Of a stretch of DNA of 64,000 bases, positions 33,464 through 45,780 are shown in pieces; position 1 is the stretch's first letter; every line of letters begins with the position of its first letter. The DNA comes from Notospermus geniculatus (taxonomy: Eukaryota > Nemertea > Pilidiophora > Heteronemertea > Lineidae): assembly GCA_002633025.1 (NCBI GenBank), contig NMRB01000003.1:547055-611054 (forward strand). The letters are read 5' to 3'. Made by a program: the position numbers and the translations under genes. Under the pieces are notes generated by a model. It saw only the letters and a program-made list of their open reading frames with translations. It had not been told where the DNA came from and did no database searches.

Positions 33464-34281
33464 AATGTCTTGCTGTAACTACAAAAATTGACTCGAATAA
33501 ACAAGTGGGTTGGAAAAGGAGTACTAAATTGGACTGACTCTAGCAGCAATTTTGATGGGCAAGAATGGTTTGTCTTACTTGCAGGATGGAAGAAGGAAAC
33601 AAATGGTGAAACCCTACGAAATCTACGTGGTAAGTAGTCAGTGAGGAAAGAAATACATTTTGTACAATTACAAATATAGGTGGTCAGAGTTGCCGTTCCT
33701 CCTAAATTTCTGTCAGTCACTGCTCTCTCGAGTCGAACAGGTGAGTACGTCTACGAGAGTATCCTACTCTCGAAAAGTTGTTATATGTAGAGACACTGTA
33801 TACTTCTTTCATAAGACTCCTGGAGAACTTGTCGATCCGTGAGTTGATCGGTTTCATTTTTCATCCCTACGAATATAGTAGGTTGAAAGGAAAGGAAACC
33901 ATCCGACTCTCCATCCGGAGAGTTGGCTGGATGCCTTTCCTGCCACAAGTATGACGGAAGCTTATGTGAGAGTATTTTTGTTTACACAAAAGCAAATACA
34001 TGTAATGTATAAAAATTTACTGATGATGTATGTGTCAGGGTTTGGACAGCCTTTGTGAACAACGTCATTGGTCCTCGGCTACTGCGTCAACAACGATGTT
34101 TTCGAGTTGCTTTTTCTATGTGGCGATTCCTGGAAGATTTGCTACGAAACCGCTGGCTGGAATCTGTATGACTCCAGATGTATACAATAATCTCTAAGTA
34201 TAGATCGGGCGTGTACACGCTGGTAATACCATTACTCCAACCCGTCTCTTCGCCTATGTATTATTGATGGCTTGTGTTAAG

Positions 34282-34977
34282 CTTTTGTGCATGACAATAA
34301 CAACTATGTTCATGGATTCTCTCGGAGACCATCGAAATCCGGCCGATATTCCGTATCCATCGATCGAATCGGTTGGAATGTCATGGTATTAGAGGCAGGC
34401 AATTTCATTTCTATACCCGGGAGTATTCCACTTCGTTCAGTATCGAATGCAATTTGCTATTTGATATCGCAATATTTGAAATTCATTTGCAGTCTTACCC
34501 TGATGAGTAACGTATCTCTTGCGGGATAATTACTCTGCTTCGCAACAAGTGTTATCTATAGAACGAAACAACTGATGAAAGTTAATCTATGAACAGGACC
34601 CCTGCGCCACTGATTAAAATTAATCTAAACTCTGCAGTGTGATGTGCATATACATGGACAAAACCCCGATATGATCAGTGGCAGTTTGGTCAACTGAGAA
34701 AAGTGGGCCTCCACAACTTCCCCATATTGTCGTGCTTGTTTTCAATGATGACGTAGAATAAGGAAAGGAGTGGAAACTTATAAGATAAACCAGCACAGAG
34801 GATCCCACAATAAACAGAACAGCCAGTTGCTCTATTGTTATCATCTACTGACTTGGCTTTACAATAGGGCTTTCAAAGTCAGTCATTCTTAGGCCAATTT
34901 TGCCCACACAATACAAGGAGTTACAAACAAAAGGCACAGCTATTCTGACAGTTGTTGTCCCACGGATCACTCTTTGC
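34282..34977. other. Intergenic stretch, no feature recognised
   Basis: Unique sequence after the duplication. Only chance-sized frames (for example 34287-34529). Confidence 0.4.
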
Positions 34978-37227
34978 TAGTTTGTCCTAAATGTTCCCAA
35001 TGGCCACTCAGTGCCTTCAACGAAGCCGTACACCTCCTCGGCGTGCGCTGTGCCATGGCTGACCTTTTCACACTCCTCTCCCTGCAACATACCTTCCAAG
35101 ATGGCAATTGCAGTGTGATTGCCATTTGGTCCACCGTACACCAATACACACTTAGTGACCGTTGCTTTTTCAGTTGTCGACTGCTATCGTCTGCTGTTGA
35201 TGTCAACTACATTTCGCATGTATGCCTAAATTCGTTTTTCTCTGTCCGGTGACCATTGGGCTCAGCAGCAGTGAACGTCACGAATCTTACAGATAGAGAG
35301 GGTTAATATCACTCTAGCTGCATAAATTCGACTTGATTCTCTAGTTCCTAACGAAAACCGACAGGGGGCAGAAAAAGCTACAATCGTTGCCATTAACCAT
35401 GTTAACTGCTGACAGCCGATAATGCCCCGGAACTTGATAAGCTGTGCGGGAACCATGCCATCGAGACAGTATCCCCGGTGGAGGAGAGCTACTCACTAGA
35501 TGGCGTCAACATGTCAATTCAGTCCTCAGGGATCTGGATGAGACGCGGGCAATTTCTTTCTTCGTTTTTTCCTCCTCTTTTTCTTTCACAGAAGTCAATT
35601 GCTGATTTTGAAGGAAATCTTGAAATGTTTTTCATTGGGGACGCTGGCAGACATGGCGTTGCCTTTCTTCTTACATTGTATATCATCCGATGGTATTTTT
35701 CAGAAAACAAGAGGAGCTCTAACTATTGGCGAACAAATTAGTTGGGAAAGTAAATTTGCTTCTCACGATTGATGGGATCTTTAACAGCCACAACACACTT
35801 CGTCCTCTAAAGTATAGACCTCGTGTGGCAATGGTACGATGGGCATCGTATTACTCCAGGCCATAGCATACAGCAAGCCTTACTGTCAACGTGGATTTGT
35901 CATTCTTTCTACACCAACTCAAACTTCCTTATTATGCTACATGTATGCTCTTGCAAGTCATGTGTGATAATGAAAAAATGAAAAACGGAGAAAGTTGAAT
36001 AGACATTCTTATTCCCTTCGTGTCTAGATGCAGACAAACTCTGCATCTGTGATATGATGTACGTAACATGCAGTGCATATTATTCCACCGCTACGACAGA
36101 TTTTTTCTGATAGGATCAAGCTTTACCACCAACGCATTCTACGGTTTCAAAGACTCTGGCTGGATGCTCTTTACAACCTTCATGCTTTACATTCTCCGGC
36201 ATGTCTGATGTCCATTCGTCGATGAGCTATGGGAGAACTTCTTTTCCAAATCGCATTTGCCTTTGCTGATCTCCATGCACTGCAATTGCCACTCTTTTTA
36301 AATTGCTGACCTTTTCCCAGCTCTGGGAGTAAGGCACTTCAATAAAGTATTGTGGTCAGTGAGCATCCATTAATGTAGATTGCTAAATATATCGGGAATA
36401 AAAAAATAACTGTGATGTTTTACATTTATAAACGACAGTTGGGTTTGTTAATGCCAAACGTCCTTTTCGAAAGCTGTTGAAGGGGAGAAGGCAGCAGAGC
36501 AAACATGTACAATGAATTTGTTCACCAATACTCTGTAGACATGTTCAGATTCCGTGGTATTTCTGTCTTCCAACTTAAAGCCTTGCCGCACGCAATCATT
36601 GTCATCAACAGGAGACCTCTTCCCCTGTTCGAGGTTATCCCCGGAAGTTCACGAGTCCTACCCCTCTGATGTGTTGGCCAAGTGTCTAAAGTTGTGGTTG
36701 GCTCCTACAGTCAGTGCTCCACTGTGCATTTTAGTGCTTCAAGTTTGTTGTCTGTGCCTGGCTCCTACAGGCAATGCTCCACTGTGCATTTTAGTGCTTC
36801 AAGTTTGTTGTATGTGCCAACTCTTTGTTGTTTACCAATGTGCCAGACATATTCCCGAAAGATGTCGACCGTTTACTCATCGATGTCCACAACAGTCTTG
36901 CTTGTTACTCAGCAAGCAAGTCAGCTTCTTGTTGTTTTTTTCAATAACTTCTTTGATATCTAACATCGTCTCACAAACCAAAACATTTCTTCATTTTTCT
37001 CTTTATCATCGATGAGCTGTTACTCTCTCTCGCTACAAACTCTTCATCTTGACATGTTCAGCCTCTCTATCGACCGAGGTCGTTGCACGGTGTGGCATCG
37101 GCTGTGCACCTGCTGCCGCCCAATAGACAGCCTCAGCAGATTCCATGACGGTGCTGGTGACATCTGTTGTGATTATCTTGTCAATATTGAAGGCTAACGT
37201 CTTGTCAGTCAATCGGGTGTAAAATCA
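34978..37227 (-). pseudogene. Decayed protein-coding region of unknown family
   Basis: On the - strand several blocks read like protein but are separated by stops and frame changes. Block 37227-37033 includes FNIDKIITTDVTSTVMESAE. Block 36650-36448 includes VDDNDCVRQGFKLEDRN. Block 36350-36118 includes FIEVPYSQSWEKVSNLKRVA and, after one stop, DEWTSDMPENVKHEG. Block 35180-34978 includes KCVLVYGGPNGNHTAIAILE. I do not recognise the family; a dead transposon gene or processed pseudogene both fit. A 60-base tandem repeat (36701-36820) lies inside. Confidence 0.4.
36701..36820. repeat. Two tandem 60-bp units
   Basis: GCTCCTACAG, then TGCTCCACTGTGCATTTTAG and TGCTTCAAGTTTGTTG, occurs at 36701-36760 and again at 36761-36820 with few changes. 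The unit is a multiple of three, so the 153-codon + strand frame across it stays open; that frame shows no other sign of coding. Confidence 0.85.
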
Positions 37228-38195
37228 TCCGTGTTCTGTATAACCAGCCACTGTGTTTGTCAATGTATGGCTATGATTGGACGTGACCGGGATTCCGATG
37301 GGGTTATTACCGATCTGTCTGTCATAGAAACCGAGTTGAATACGCTTATGGAACAGGTAATGGCCTGATCATTGCTTCAAGCACCGAACATAGGTTTGGA
37401 AAATGGGAACCTTCCGAACTCGAGTCTGCAGCTTGTGTTACGACCAGCGGTTTTACCGAATTCATTGTCGTAAATCGTTTGGTCATAAAGGATTTGCGAC
37501 ATTCACAGATGATTTTTTGTACAGGGGTTGGCGAAAAAGAATTCGTTCACAAATTTCGATTAAAATTCGTCCACATATCAACATATATATTTCTGATTTA
37601 TTTCGAGAGAATGTCAAGCATATACAACAACTACGCCTTATTGATTACATACAGGCATGACAGGTGTAAGTTGCCACTTAGACATTGATCCTTGGTAAAA
37701 ATAGATGTACACGTTCATGTACACATCGCTGAACATTCGGAAATCTTCCGTTCAATAGAAATTGAAATCCTGATCAAACAGAATGAAAAATGAAATGCGA
37801 ATCCATGTTCACCTGCAGAATATTTTAAATCCAGTCTGATTTACCTTTTATTCAAAAAAACAAACGCCTGCTATTTATCAAACATAGCTTATAGCATTTG
37901 AAGGAACTTTAATTATCTTCTTGTTGTTTCAGTTTCAGTTAGTTTTATCTACCAGTAAAGAAAAGGAAAATGGCTTGGGTTCATTTTGTAAGATATCAGG
38001 GACTGTACAGTGCCAATGCCCCTTTTCTCAGTGTTTCCCCTCATTGTATGGGATAGTGTGAAATGATAATGATACAGTGTACATTTATCATATTGCCTTA
38101 TGGAAAAGTCATGGTCTCTCTAGCTGTCATGTGAGGAAATGCTGAGATACATGTACATATGGGGAAACGTTACACGACTGTATTTAAATGCCTCC
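37228..38195. other. Intergenic stretch, no feature recognised
   Basis: Short frames only, AT-rich. No RNA gene or structured repeat seen. Confidence 0.4.
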
Positions 38196-38202
38196 GTATT
38201 AT

Positions 38203-38700
38203 CATAAAGGAATCAAACATAAAGGTTTAACTGCGAACGATGAAGTAACTGAGGAATACACTTCATGTGTTGCCACCAGATGTCTCTCACTGCCTGAATT
38301 TTGGCTTTACGTAATAGGCAGGGGCTTCAACTTTTTTCTATGGTAGTGGGGTAGATGAATCTGCCAACTTTGATGCCTTGAATTCCATTTTTGAGGATAA
38401 GAGAGCTATTTTCAGCACAATTAGTGTTCCACGTGCAAATGTACGTTGGCCTATTCAAATGTACACAGATGACCCTGCGGTCTCATCGTTCGTGGGGTTC
38501 TCATTAATTCAGTCCTTTTGTATCATACGATCAACTTGTCTGAATTCAACAAAATTTGCCCTAAACATGCAGAATGGTCTTTCCTATCATATGGAAGAAT
38601 CAGAATGCAAATCTGTTGAGCTTTTAAGTGATACATGTACTGTCCACATTTATAAAATGCTAAATTTGTAAGTTGAACCTTTATGTTTGATTCCTTTATG
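38203..38700. mobile_element. 498-bp TIR element, family D copy 2
   Basis: Termini CATAAAGGAATCAAACATAA and its complement. Flanks GTATTAT (38196-38202) and GTATTAC (38701-38707) form a 7-bp target duplication with one difference. It is inverted relative to 27713-28204. The internal + strand frame (38378-38671) is homologous to that in copy 1 by descent, without evidence of selection. Confidence 0.87.
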
Positions 38701-38707
38701 GTATTAC

Positions 38708-40480
38708 GGATTGGTTGGTCCACACTGGTCATCCTTTCATCGCGCGTATATCATGGGGACGAAGGATGCACAGCGCAGAGCCTCAGGGTTAACGGTAACA
38801 GTGGCTTCGTCAATATCACCGGTTCTTTTAGGTTTTGTTTCATCTCTGTTCTCACAGGCTTGAGCTTCTCGGACTCGTATCACCAGTACTAGGCTCAGCG
38901 GTCTTCTCCCGTTGGGGTCGCCACTGTTTCTCTCAAGGGGGCTGAAAGGCTCAAGTGTAGCGCTGAATGAGCTGCTCCTTGAGTCCCAGAAAGGTTTCTG
39001 GAGACCCTGGGGATAAAGCGTGAAGTCAGTTGATCAAGCTAATTGGAGTATGGATATCCAACTCGACTATAAACGTAAACCTGTACACGTTGTAGATTTT
39101 TATTCATCTGCAGAAAGCGTTTTGGATTCATCGATCACGTGAGGTCGGTATCAGTGATTGGTTTTGATTTCCCCAAACGATTCACATGAGGCAATTCCCC
39201 TTCTAATACAATTACGGGGGCGCTAACTCAGATGTTCCGTAGATGGTTATTTATTGATCAGTGGCCTTGGATTGAAATTAGGAAGCACATTTTGTATTGT
39301 GTTAGAGTGAAGCCGCGCTGGTTAAAGTGTTTGATGTAACACGTGCAGTGTTATTGCACAATATGAGCATCAAAATGGGCAATATCATTGCCAATCTTTC
39401 TTGCCAGAAGCACATGACCCTATTTTGGGCCCCATATTGTACAATAACATTGCACGTGTATATGGGGCGCTCAAAGAACGCAAAAGAAACAATCACTGTC
39501 CTGTACTTCTTCCCACTAGCCATGCCCTTTGACGTCTGTTAGGAGGCTACAGTCGTAAGTTTGCTAGCTCAGCCTTCAGAAAAATCGCTCCAAAACAAAA
39601 AATGCAGTTACATGTACAATGTATTACTTTGTCCTCTCTCTCTCTCTGCGCTGTTAAAAAAAGATCCGTCCGCCATTTGCACATTGTCGCTGAATTCCCA
39701 TCACTCAAACTTCAGTGCAAATCCATCTTCGGCTTATCGTGCATATCGCAATGAAAGGGTGTTGCCGTGTGACTCTCCGAAACAGGAGGTCGCAAACTTA
39801 CCATCAAGAAATGTTTAGTAAATCGAAAAATATGGCGGTTTTGCCCGAATTATGACCACCAAGGCATTGGTGTGAAACTGTACATTTTATCAGGCCTCTC
39901 AGACAGTGTATTTCAACAGATTCACCATGATTTATAAATGAGAAGTGAAGAACGAGTGGATTATCCCACCCGAGAAGAGCAACAGTTATGCACAACCATT
40001 CGTAACACTTGAGACCTCTGATGCTTTCACCTCCAACCCGTGACTGCTGAAGTAGTCTCCACGTCTGCATAATCTAAGGTCATATTAAAAATTTGATTTC
40101 TCTTGTAGCTCCTTAGCTAAGTGTTACCACAAGCAAGAGAATTTCCAAGTAGCGTTGGTAATGCACGTATATATTTATATATTTGAGCCTAACTGTAGCA
40201 TGCATGCAGTTTCCATAAATTAGGCTCTCCAAAAAATCAATACTGCGCTCATTTCATATTCGAGACAAGCAACGATTGAGGCTTCACCGCTCAGGCTTTC
40301 TACTACATTACCGTGCCAGCAATATAGCATGGCGTCCCTCTTCCGGGTGTGTGCCCACCATAGTGTCCAGTTTAGACTATGAGAAAATCTAGATAGCCAT
40401 AGCTTCATACGAGTACAAACGAAGGGTTATAAGGATCGCTTCTACGCTATCAAGCGCCATGGAATTCACGCATTAATAGG
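38708..40480. other. Intergenic stretch with one foldback
   Basis: No gene supported. It contains the inverted repeat at 39340-39458 and a CT-rich run near 39635-39650. Confidence 0.4.
39340..39458. repeat. Foldback with 26-bp arms (CACGTGCA...)
   Basis: CACGTGCAGTGTTATTGCAC (39340 on) is the near-exact complement of the text ending ACAATAACATTGCACGTG at 39458. The inner GGGCCCCATATTG and CAATATGAGC also pair. Probably a small non-autonomous element; no target duplication recognised. Confidence 0.7.
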
Positions 40481-40483
40481 GCG

Positions 40484-40612
40484 GTGTATTCACAAGTCGA
40501 CTCAACATGGCGGCCGAGTGTAGGCTTACTTCATGACGGCCTGGAGGGCTACGGGATGCTACTACAGGCATTACAGCTAATCAGCACGGAAACACGAAGG
40601 AATATTAGTCGG
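40484..40612 (+). CDS. Possible first exon of an unidentified gene
   Basis: A coherent frame reads GLLHDGLEGYGMLLQALQLI and then STETRRNISR, ending exactly at a strong donor, CGG|GTGAGT (40613). Only the ATG at 40556 is in this frame. The better-placed ATG at 40507 (AACATGGCGGCCG, also a YY1-like motif common at animal promoters) is in another frame and meets a stop after eight codons, so it could be an upstream frame. Without downstream exons the identity and even coding status are uncertain. Confidence 0.35.
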
Positions 40613-42189
40613 GTGAGTAAAACCTTTGACATCTTTCCTCAAAATCTCCCCTCCCATCCTTACATCAGCCATTGCGATGACATTTTGGTGGCTTATCTGT
40701 CGTCATCATTTCTCTGTATTCATACTTCCGTCGTAATCTTATTGGAGGTTGCCGACCGGCGGTAATTGGGGGCTGGGAAACACTGCGGGTAGATTGCCTC
40801 GAATGTCTTTAAAAAAAGAACCAATTGTCTTTTTTCACCAATTTGATAGCGGGTCAGCTCAAGTGAAGAACAGCTGATTTTTCAAAATGGATACCACTCG
40901 CTGAAGATTATGGTGGCTACTGGCGGGTCTCCTCGATGCGTGAAGGCGATCGATGGCATAATTTGACATAATTTGCTAAGCCGTCTTCACATCGCTTGAT
41001 GTGTTTGGCCAGTTGAACATTTTCCACTCAAATCATTGAAAATGAACATCGAATCATCATATGTTTGGGCTTCCTGGCTTCCTTGTTGCTCTCGTTGTCG
41101 GCGATCGACGGCGAATGATTATTAGCAATTCCACCCCTCCTTCCCCCTTCACCGGTACAGGGCCACAAATCCGATTGTTCTAAGGGCGATTTGGTTTCAA
41201 ATGACACCCAGTCCTTGCATGACAAAGAGTTTTACGTTGCTTTCTTTAGGCCATCTGCGTCTGTTGCCGATGCTTGATGGGATCATGTGCCATGATGGTG
41301 TCCCGATGAAGTCGAAGCTATGACGTCGATCCTTCATTAGATATGCGCGCGAGTTGTAACGTTCTTGCTCGTGTGCGGTGAGGGTTGCTACCGCTATTTT
41401 CGCCCTTAATCTTCATAAACCTACACTGTATATCGATAAAATGAAATTATACAAAAGGAACAGCGAGTTTCTCTAACTGATATTGGAAGACATTAACATT
41501 ATTCAAACGAACTGAAACAGCGGTTTGGAATGAATTATTTATTAGTGAAGGAAAACATAGGCAGCACTGTACAAAAGATCCTGTAGCGAAATGGATGATA
41601 AGCGTAGCAGGATAATGGTCCTGGGGTGGGGACTCGGCCAGCCAGTTGTTTCAAACACAATGTTGCAATTGTTGTTGTTGATAGGACTTACGCATTCTTG
41701 ACTTTTGCTTTCCACCTGTTGCTGATGGTGATGTAAATGTAACCCCACTTCGAGTTAGTTGACACAACAGCCTGTTGATACGTTCTAGGGTGCCTTCAAA
41801 GGGCTGGGCGGAATAAGTTAGCATATGGTATCGCAGCGCACAGGATTTTATCCTTTTGTTACAACACGTATTCCTAATTCCTTTGGAGTTTGTTCTCCAC
41901 AGGCTCATATCTCAAAACATTTGCATTTCCAGATATCCAGCTTGCTCCCCCCCCCCCACACACACACATGTGTGAAGCCAAAAAATTTTTTCTTAAGAAT
42001 GCATGAACCCGTGCATTGCTTTGCACTGCCGTGCATGCATGGTGCGTTGCGTGCATCAATGACTTCTTACATGTATGTGACTGATCTTGCAAAATTTCTT
42101 TTCAGCTTTACCTCAGCTACCCTCATGACTTCGGCCCCAAGTCACAAACAATGGGGCTATTGTACGCGCCCTGGCAACCATAATAAGTG
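40613..42189. other. Stretch without a supported gene
   Basis: Would be intron if the exon at 40484-40612 is real. It includes a C-run plus CA repeat at about 41947-41970. Frames near 41825-42232 cross this simple sequence and are not convincing. Confidence 0.35.
41947..41972. repeat. Poly-C followed by CA repeat
   Basis: A run of about 12 C leads directly into ACACACACACA and TGTGTG. Confidence 0.85.
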
Positions 42190-42558
42190 GTGTTTACACC
42201 TGAGGAAATTGCCGGACCTGACCCGGCTCTGATCCGCCTTTTTTGCGTTTACACCTATGAAAATCGGATCCGGGTTAAAAATTGCCGGACTAAATTAGTT
42301 CGCTTTCGATCGGCGGGTCTGATCTGGGTTATACTTTAGCCCGGCAATTTCATAGGTGTGGACAGAAAAATGCCGGGCTAAAACGTTTACTGAGCCCACC
42401 GACAGGTGTCGGTCTGCTAAAATTGAATGGGTGGTGTGTCTATTAATAGCATGGCCAGCGTTCAATATCTAAGACGAATAATAGGTGTGGACAGAAAATT
42501 CAATGGATCCGGGTTAAATTCGAACCCGGGCCTGGAAAAATTGCTTAGGTGTAAACAC
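42190..42558. mobile_element. Nested foldback element with GTGTTTACACCT ends
   Basis: GTGTTTACACCT at the left and AGGTGTAAACAC at the right are exact complements. Inside, GTTTACACCTATGAAAATCG and text around TTTCATAGGTGTGGACAG form further inverted pairs, with GGATCCGGGTTAAA repeated. This looks like related foldback elements inserted in, or duplicated within, one another. Confidence 0.75.
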
Positions 42559-45273
42559 AGCTATTCTTGTTCATATTGCAGGAAACCGCCTGTTTCAAAC
42601 GGAGCAGGGGCACTGAGGGCCTTGTCTTCCCTCTGAATGGAACTGTTCCCTCACTTAAGTCTTCTTACTTTGACCCAAGCAAAGCGGTGGGCAAGATATG
42701 CCAGTGCATCGTCGTGGTTGTCTAGTTGGTTGCTGTTTGATATCTTGCTAGCCTGATGATAACCAAAGCATTGTCACTGACAACTTACCGTCGTCATCCG
42801 TTTGAAACACGCTGGAACCTTGGGCGATTTCAGTGATGTTGCCAAGCTTTTTGCTTTTCTTTGACTCCGAGCAATGAATTGTCAGTCATGTTTATCATTG
42901 TGTATTCTGTTGCCGAGCTTTTGAACAGAACGTGGGCTGTGACTATTCCTAGGGTTGGTTCGTTGAAGAATAGGCCTACTGAAAGCTTGGAACATCTTCG
43001 CGGCGGGTTCATGCGACCTCTGGTAATTCAAGGGCTACGTTTAAATCGCGTAAATTGAAACAATGGGGGTCCTAGCCGACTGCCTCAATAGGTGTCACTG
43101 CTGTTAAAACTAATGAAATGAAACTGACATCCCGGTCCTAATCAATTTCCCACACAAAAGGCGTCCATTGAATAGGACCTGGTTTCGGTGTGCTGCCCTC
43201 TATCGTAGCTAGGATCCCCATTACGTTTGGTGAACACTTTGGAAACCTTGTAGCCTACGTGAAGGTATCTCTGAAAGTCCTCTTTTCAGGGATGCCTTAT
43301 ATTCTGTGTATAGGCTAGAGCGCTTTTTGGCGGCCTCAAAAGCTGAATATATTTAGCGCTAGAAGATTCTGTTGTTAGTAATGTAACTGTACGAACGCGC
43401 AGAAAGGCAACGAAAGAGTATCAACAGAGCAACAGGTCTTTTTCTTATAAAAAATGGTACTTCCCACAATAAACCTGTGCTTCATTGTCAGATCCTTTCA
43501 ACACAGCCTTCGCTCCGTTCTCGGGAATTGACTGATTGCATTCTTCCATATTTTTATACCCCCGGGGTGAGAAAACGTACCAACATGTCCTTCTAGCTGA
43601 AACATATGTTGCTCTAGGCAGCTCCATAATCCTACAGTTAAGAGTGTGGTTCTCACAGCGAACTTTCTTCATTGGGCTTATCTGGTTCTCACGGCGCACT
43701 TTATTCATTGGGCTTATCCATGAATTACCGAATGGAGTCTGAAAAGGTTACAGTAATCAGAAGTGCCTTTTCAAAAGAGATATCACTGAAAACTGCAGTG
43801 TGTTGTCTTTATGACATTTTGGAAGCGCTTCTTGTGCGGAAATTGTGATTCAGGCAAACAGCATTCAGTGTTCCAATGCGTGTACATGACACTGTGCTTT
43901 CTCCAGTGCATCTTGTCAGTCGACGATAAGGAAACCGAATTGGTAAAAAGAATGGACAATGAAAAGCGATTTAAGTTGATTGATCAGGAAAGTATGGGTT
44001 CCAATTCGGGACCATAAATTCACTTTTCAACTCTTTAGTGGTTACATGTATTTGTGCGTTTTCCACCACAAATGGATTTATCGTTAGCAGAGGTTGATGA
44101 GGTGTGTAGCAATAGGTCTGATACGGAACAGCTGTGCATCTTTTAGTCCTGCATATTGCACTAATAATTTCATTACTTTAGATTGCAATCTAAATTGGTT
44201 AAACCGTCGTTTATTGCAGAAATAAATATTGGCTGAGTAGATTCAATGATATCACTTCATCGTTCGGGCACCACCGGTATTCTGTAGCCTACTATTCTCC
44301 GTATCTGAATCTTTCCATTCAAACGACAGCCTGATACAGTTCTCGTTTCTCAGTTAACCACATAATAATGGGAACACTGAAAAAAGGGAACAGCGTGGCA
44401 TCTTACACCGGGGGTACATAAAATCCGAGAACAGTCAGGCCAATGCCGTGATCGATTCAAGAGAACAACATGTTACGAAGGTTGCATGTATGAGATGTAC
44501 ATGCCGATGCATTGAGCTATTTGAGGTTGATTCTTCTTGTATGTTCATGCATGTATGTACCGTTATCTAGTCATCAAAAATTGGTTGTTAGAACCTTTTC
44601 ATCGCATACAACCCTTGACAATGCCTGCACATTGCTCTATCTCTCGTCAATTTAGGGGATTGCAACAGATGGATGTAATGAATATTGTCCAAGGTCGATA
44701 ACACCTGTGCGAAATCAGATAGCGGGAATTTGGATTGTTGTTCGAGTTGCTGTCGCTCCCATAGTCAGCCGCTGCCGTTATATGTTTAGAATGTAACAGG
44801 TAGAACCATTTGTTGAAAGCTTCTGAGGGTATGTCATCACAACGATGTTCTTTTTTTTACTCATCCCGGAATTGAGTTTTGCCTCCTTGTTTGTACTTGA
44901 ATATAGTCTACACAGGTGTGAAAGGAATCCAAGTCCCCCTGGTATCAAAGTCCGGTCTTATTGTTCAGCGAGGGATTAGAATACATGGCTAGAGAGACCA
45001 TGACCATTCGAATATAACCTTACAACGGCGGGCTATTGTTTGGAGGATCTGAATTCCTAGGACGCTGATTCCTGTCACACCTGGTGTAAAGCCCCATTCG
45101 CACTGTCAAAATTTCTTCAAATTCTCCCAGTACATGTATAACGAATATACTTAGGTTTTACAAATGTTATGTAGATGCATCTAGCATTGTTTGAACGCCG
45201 ACTGCCGTGAATTTGGCACCTTCAGAAAAATAATGGTTGGAGGATAGTGGACAGTCTCCCTCTCCTTTCGGTC
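42559..45273. other. Stretch without a supported gene
   Basis: A frame after TATTGCAG at 42582 (ETACFKRSRGTEGLVFPLNG) is open for about 47 codons but has only a weak possible donor (GCG|GTGGGC). At about 43155-43200 lies a copy, in reverse, of the 45-base piece at 643-687. A 36-bp tandem pair lies at 43648-43719. Confidence 0.35.
43648..43719. repeat. Two tandem 36-bp units
   Basis: GGTTCTCACxGCGxACTTT followed by xTTCATTGGGCTTATC occurs twice head-to-tail, differing at about four positions. Confidence 0.85.
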
Positions 45274-45478
45274 GAAAGGGGCTGTTCGTTTTTGTCAATT
45301 GAGGAATCTGAGTTGTGATCCTTGAGAAAATGGAGAAAGCTATGAAGCTGCAACTAGCAGCGATTATTCTGTACAGCACAACAAATAATCCCTGCAATTT
45401 GCAAGTGCATAGCCTTTTCCGTTTTCCCAAGGATCACAGCTCAGATTCCTCAATTGACGAAAACGAACAGCCCCTTTC
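45274..45478. mobile_element. Foldback element with about 57-bp arms
   Basis: The arm at 45274-45330 (GAAAGGGGCTGTTCGTTTTT onward) is complementary to 45421-45478, with few mismatches. A 90-base unpaired centre separates them. No clear target duplication. Non-autonomous. Confidence 0.78.
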
Positions 45479-45709
45479 AACACCATTTCCATCCCTGTTC
45501 CAGTGTGTCCACTGGGATGGTATGGTTGACATTTTATAGACATATCCTCCTACACTACACAGCAGGGTGCCAAACATGCATTTTCTATCGGTTTTATATT
45601 CGTCACACCGGTTTTTTCGGCATTGGATCAAAGATGACCGGAGACCCTCCAGTGGCAGCCACGATTTAGTTTATCACACTTGATGTGTCTCCTGACCATT
45701 GCCGTGTAG

Positions 45710-45780
45710 TCCTCGGTGGTATACTGGTGAGTATCACGCCCGTCACGCAGGAGACCCGGGTTCAATTCCCGGCCGGAGGC
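45710..45780 (+). tRNA. tRNA-Asp(GTC)-like sequence, probably a pseudogene or SINE head
   Basis: The order matches tRNA-Asp: TCCTCGGTGGTATACTGGTG (acceptor, A box), then the anticodon loop CCGTCAC with GTC, then GGGTTCAATTCCC (T arm, B box) and CCGGAGG. The T stem pairs perfectly. However the anticodon stem is short by one base relative to the usual tRNA-Asp and has two mismatches, and the acceptor stem has a C-A mismatch and a terminal wobble. A T-run (TCTTTTTT, about 45810-45817) follows. I favour a decayed copy or SINE head. Confidence 0.6.

Larger units (their letters stand above)
31826..34281. repeat. 2.2-kb tandem duplication, copy 2, with two insertions
   Basis: Second arm of the duplication, about 243 bases longer than the first. 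The excess is accounted for by foldback elements at 32730-32860 and 33346-33463 plus small indels. Frames such as 32206-32487 repeat those of copy 1 and are not supported as genes. Confidence 0.92.

Noticed and set aside
42582-42687. Possible exon after TATTGCAG reading ETACFKRSRG
   Set aside because: Only a weak donor candidate and no partner exons; it lies directly beside a foldback element, so I did not annotate it.
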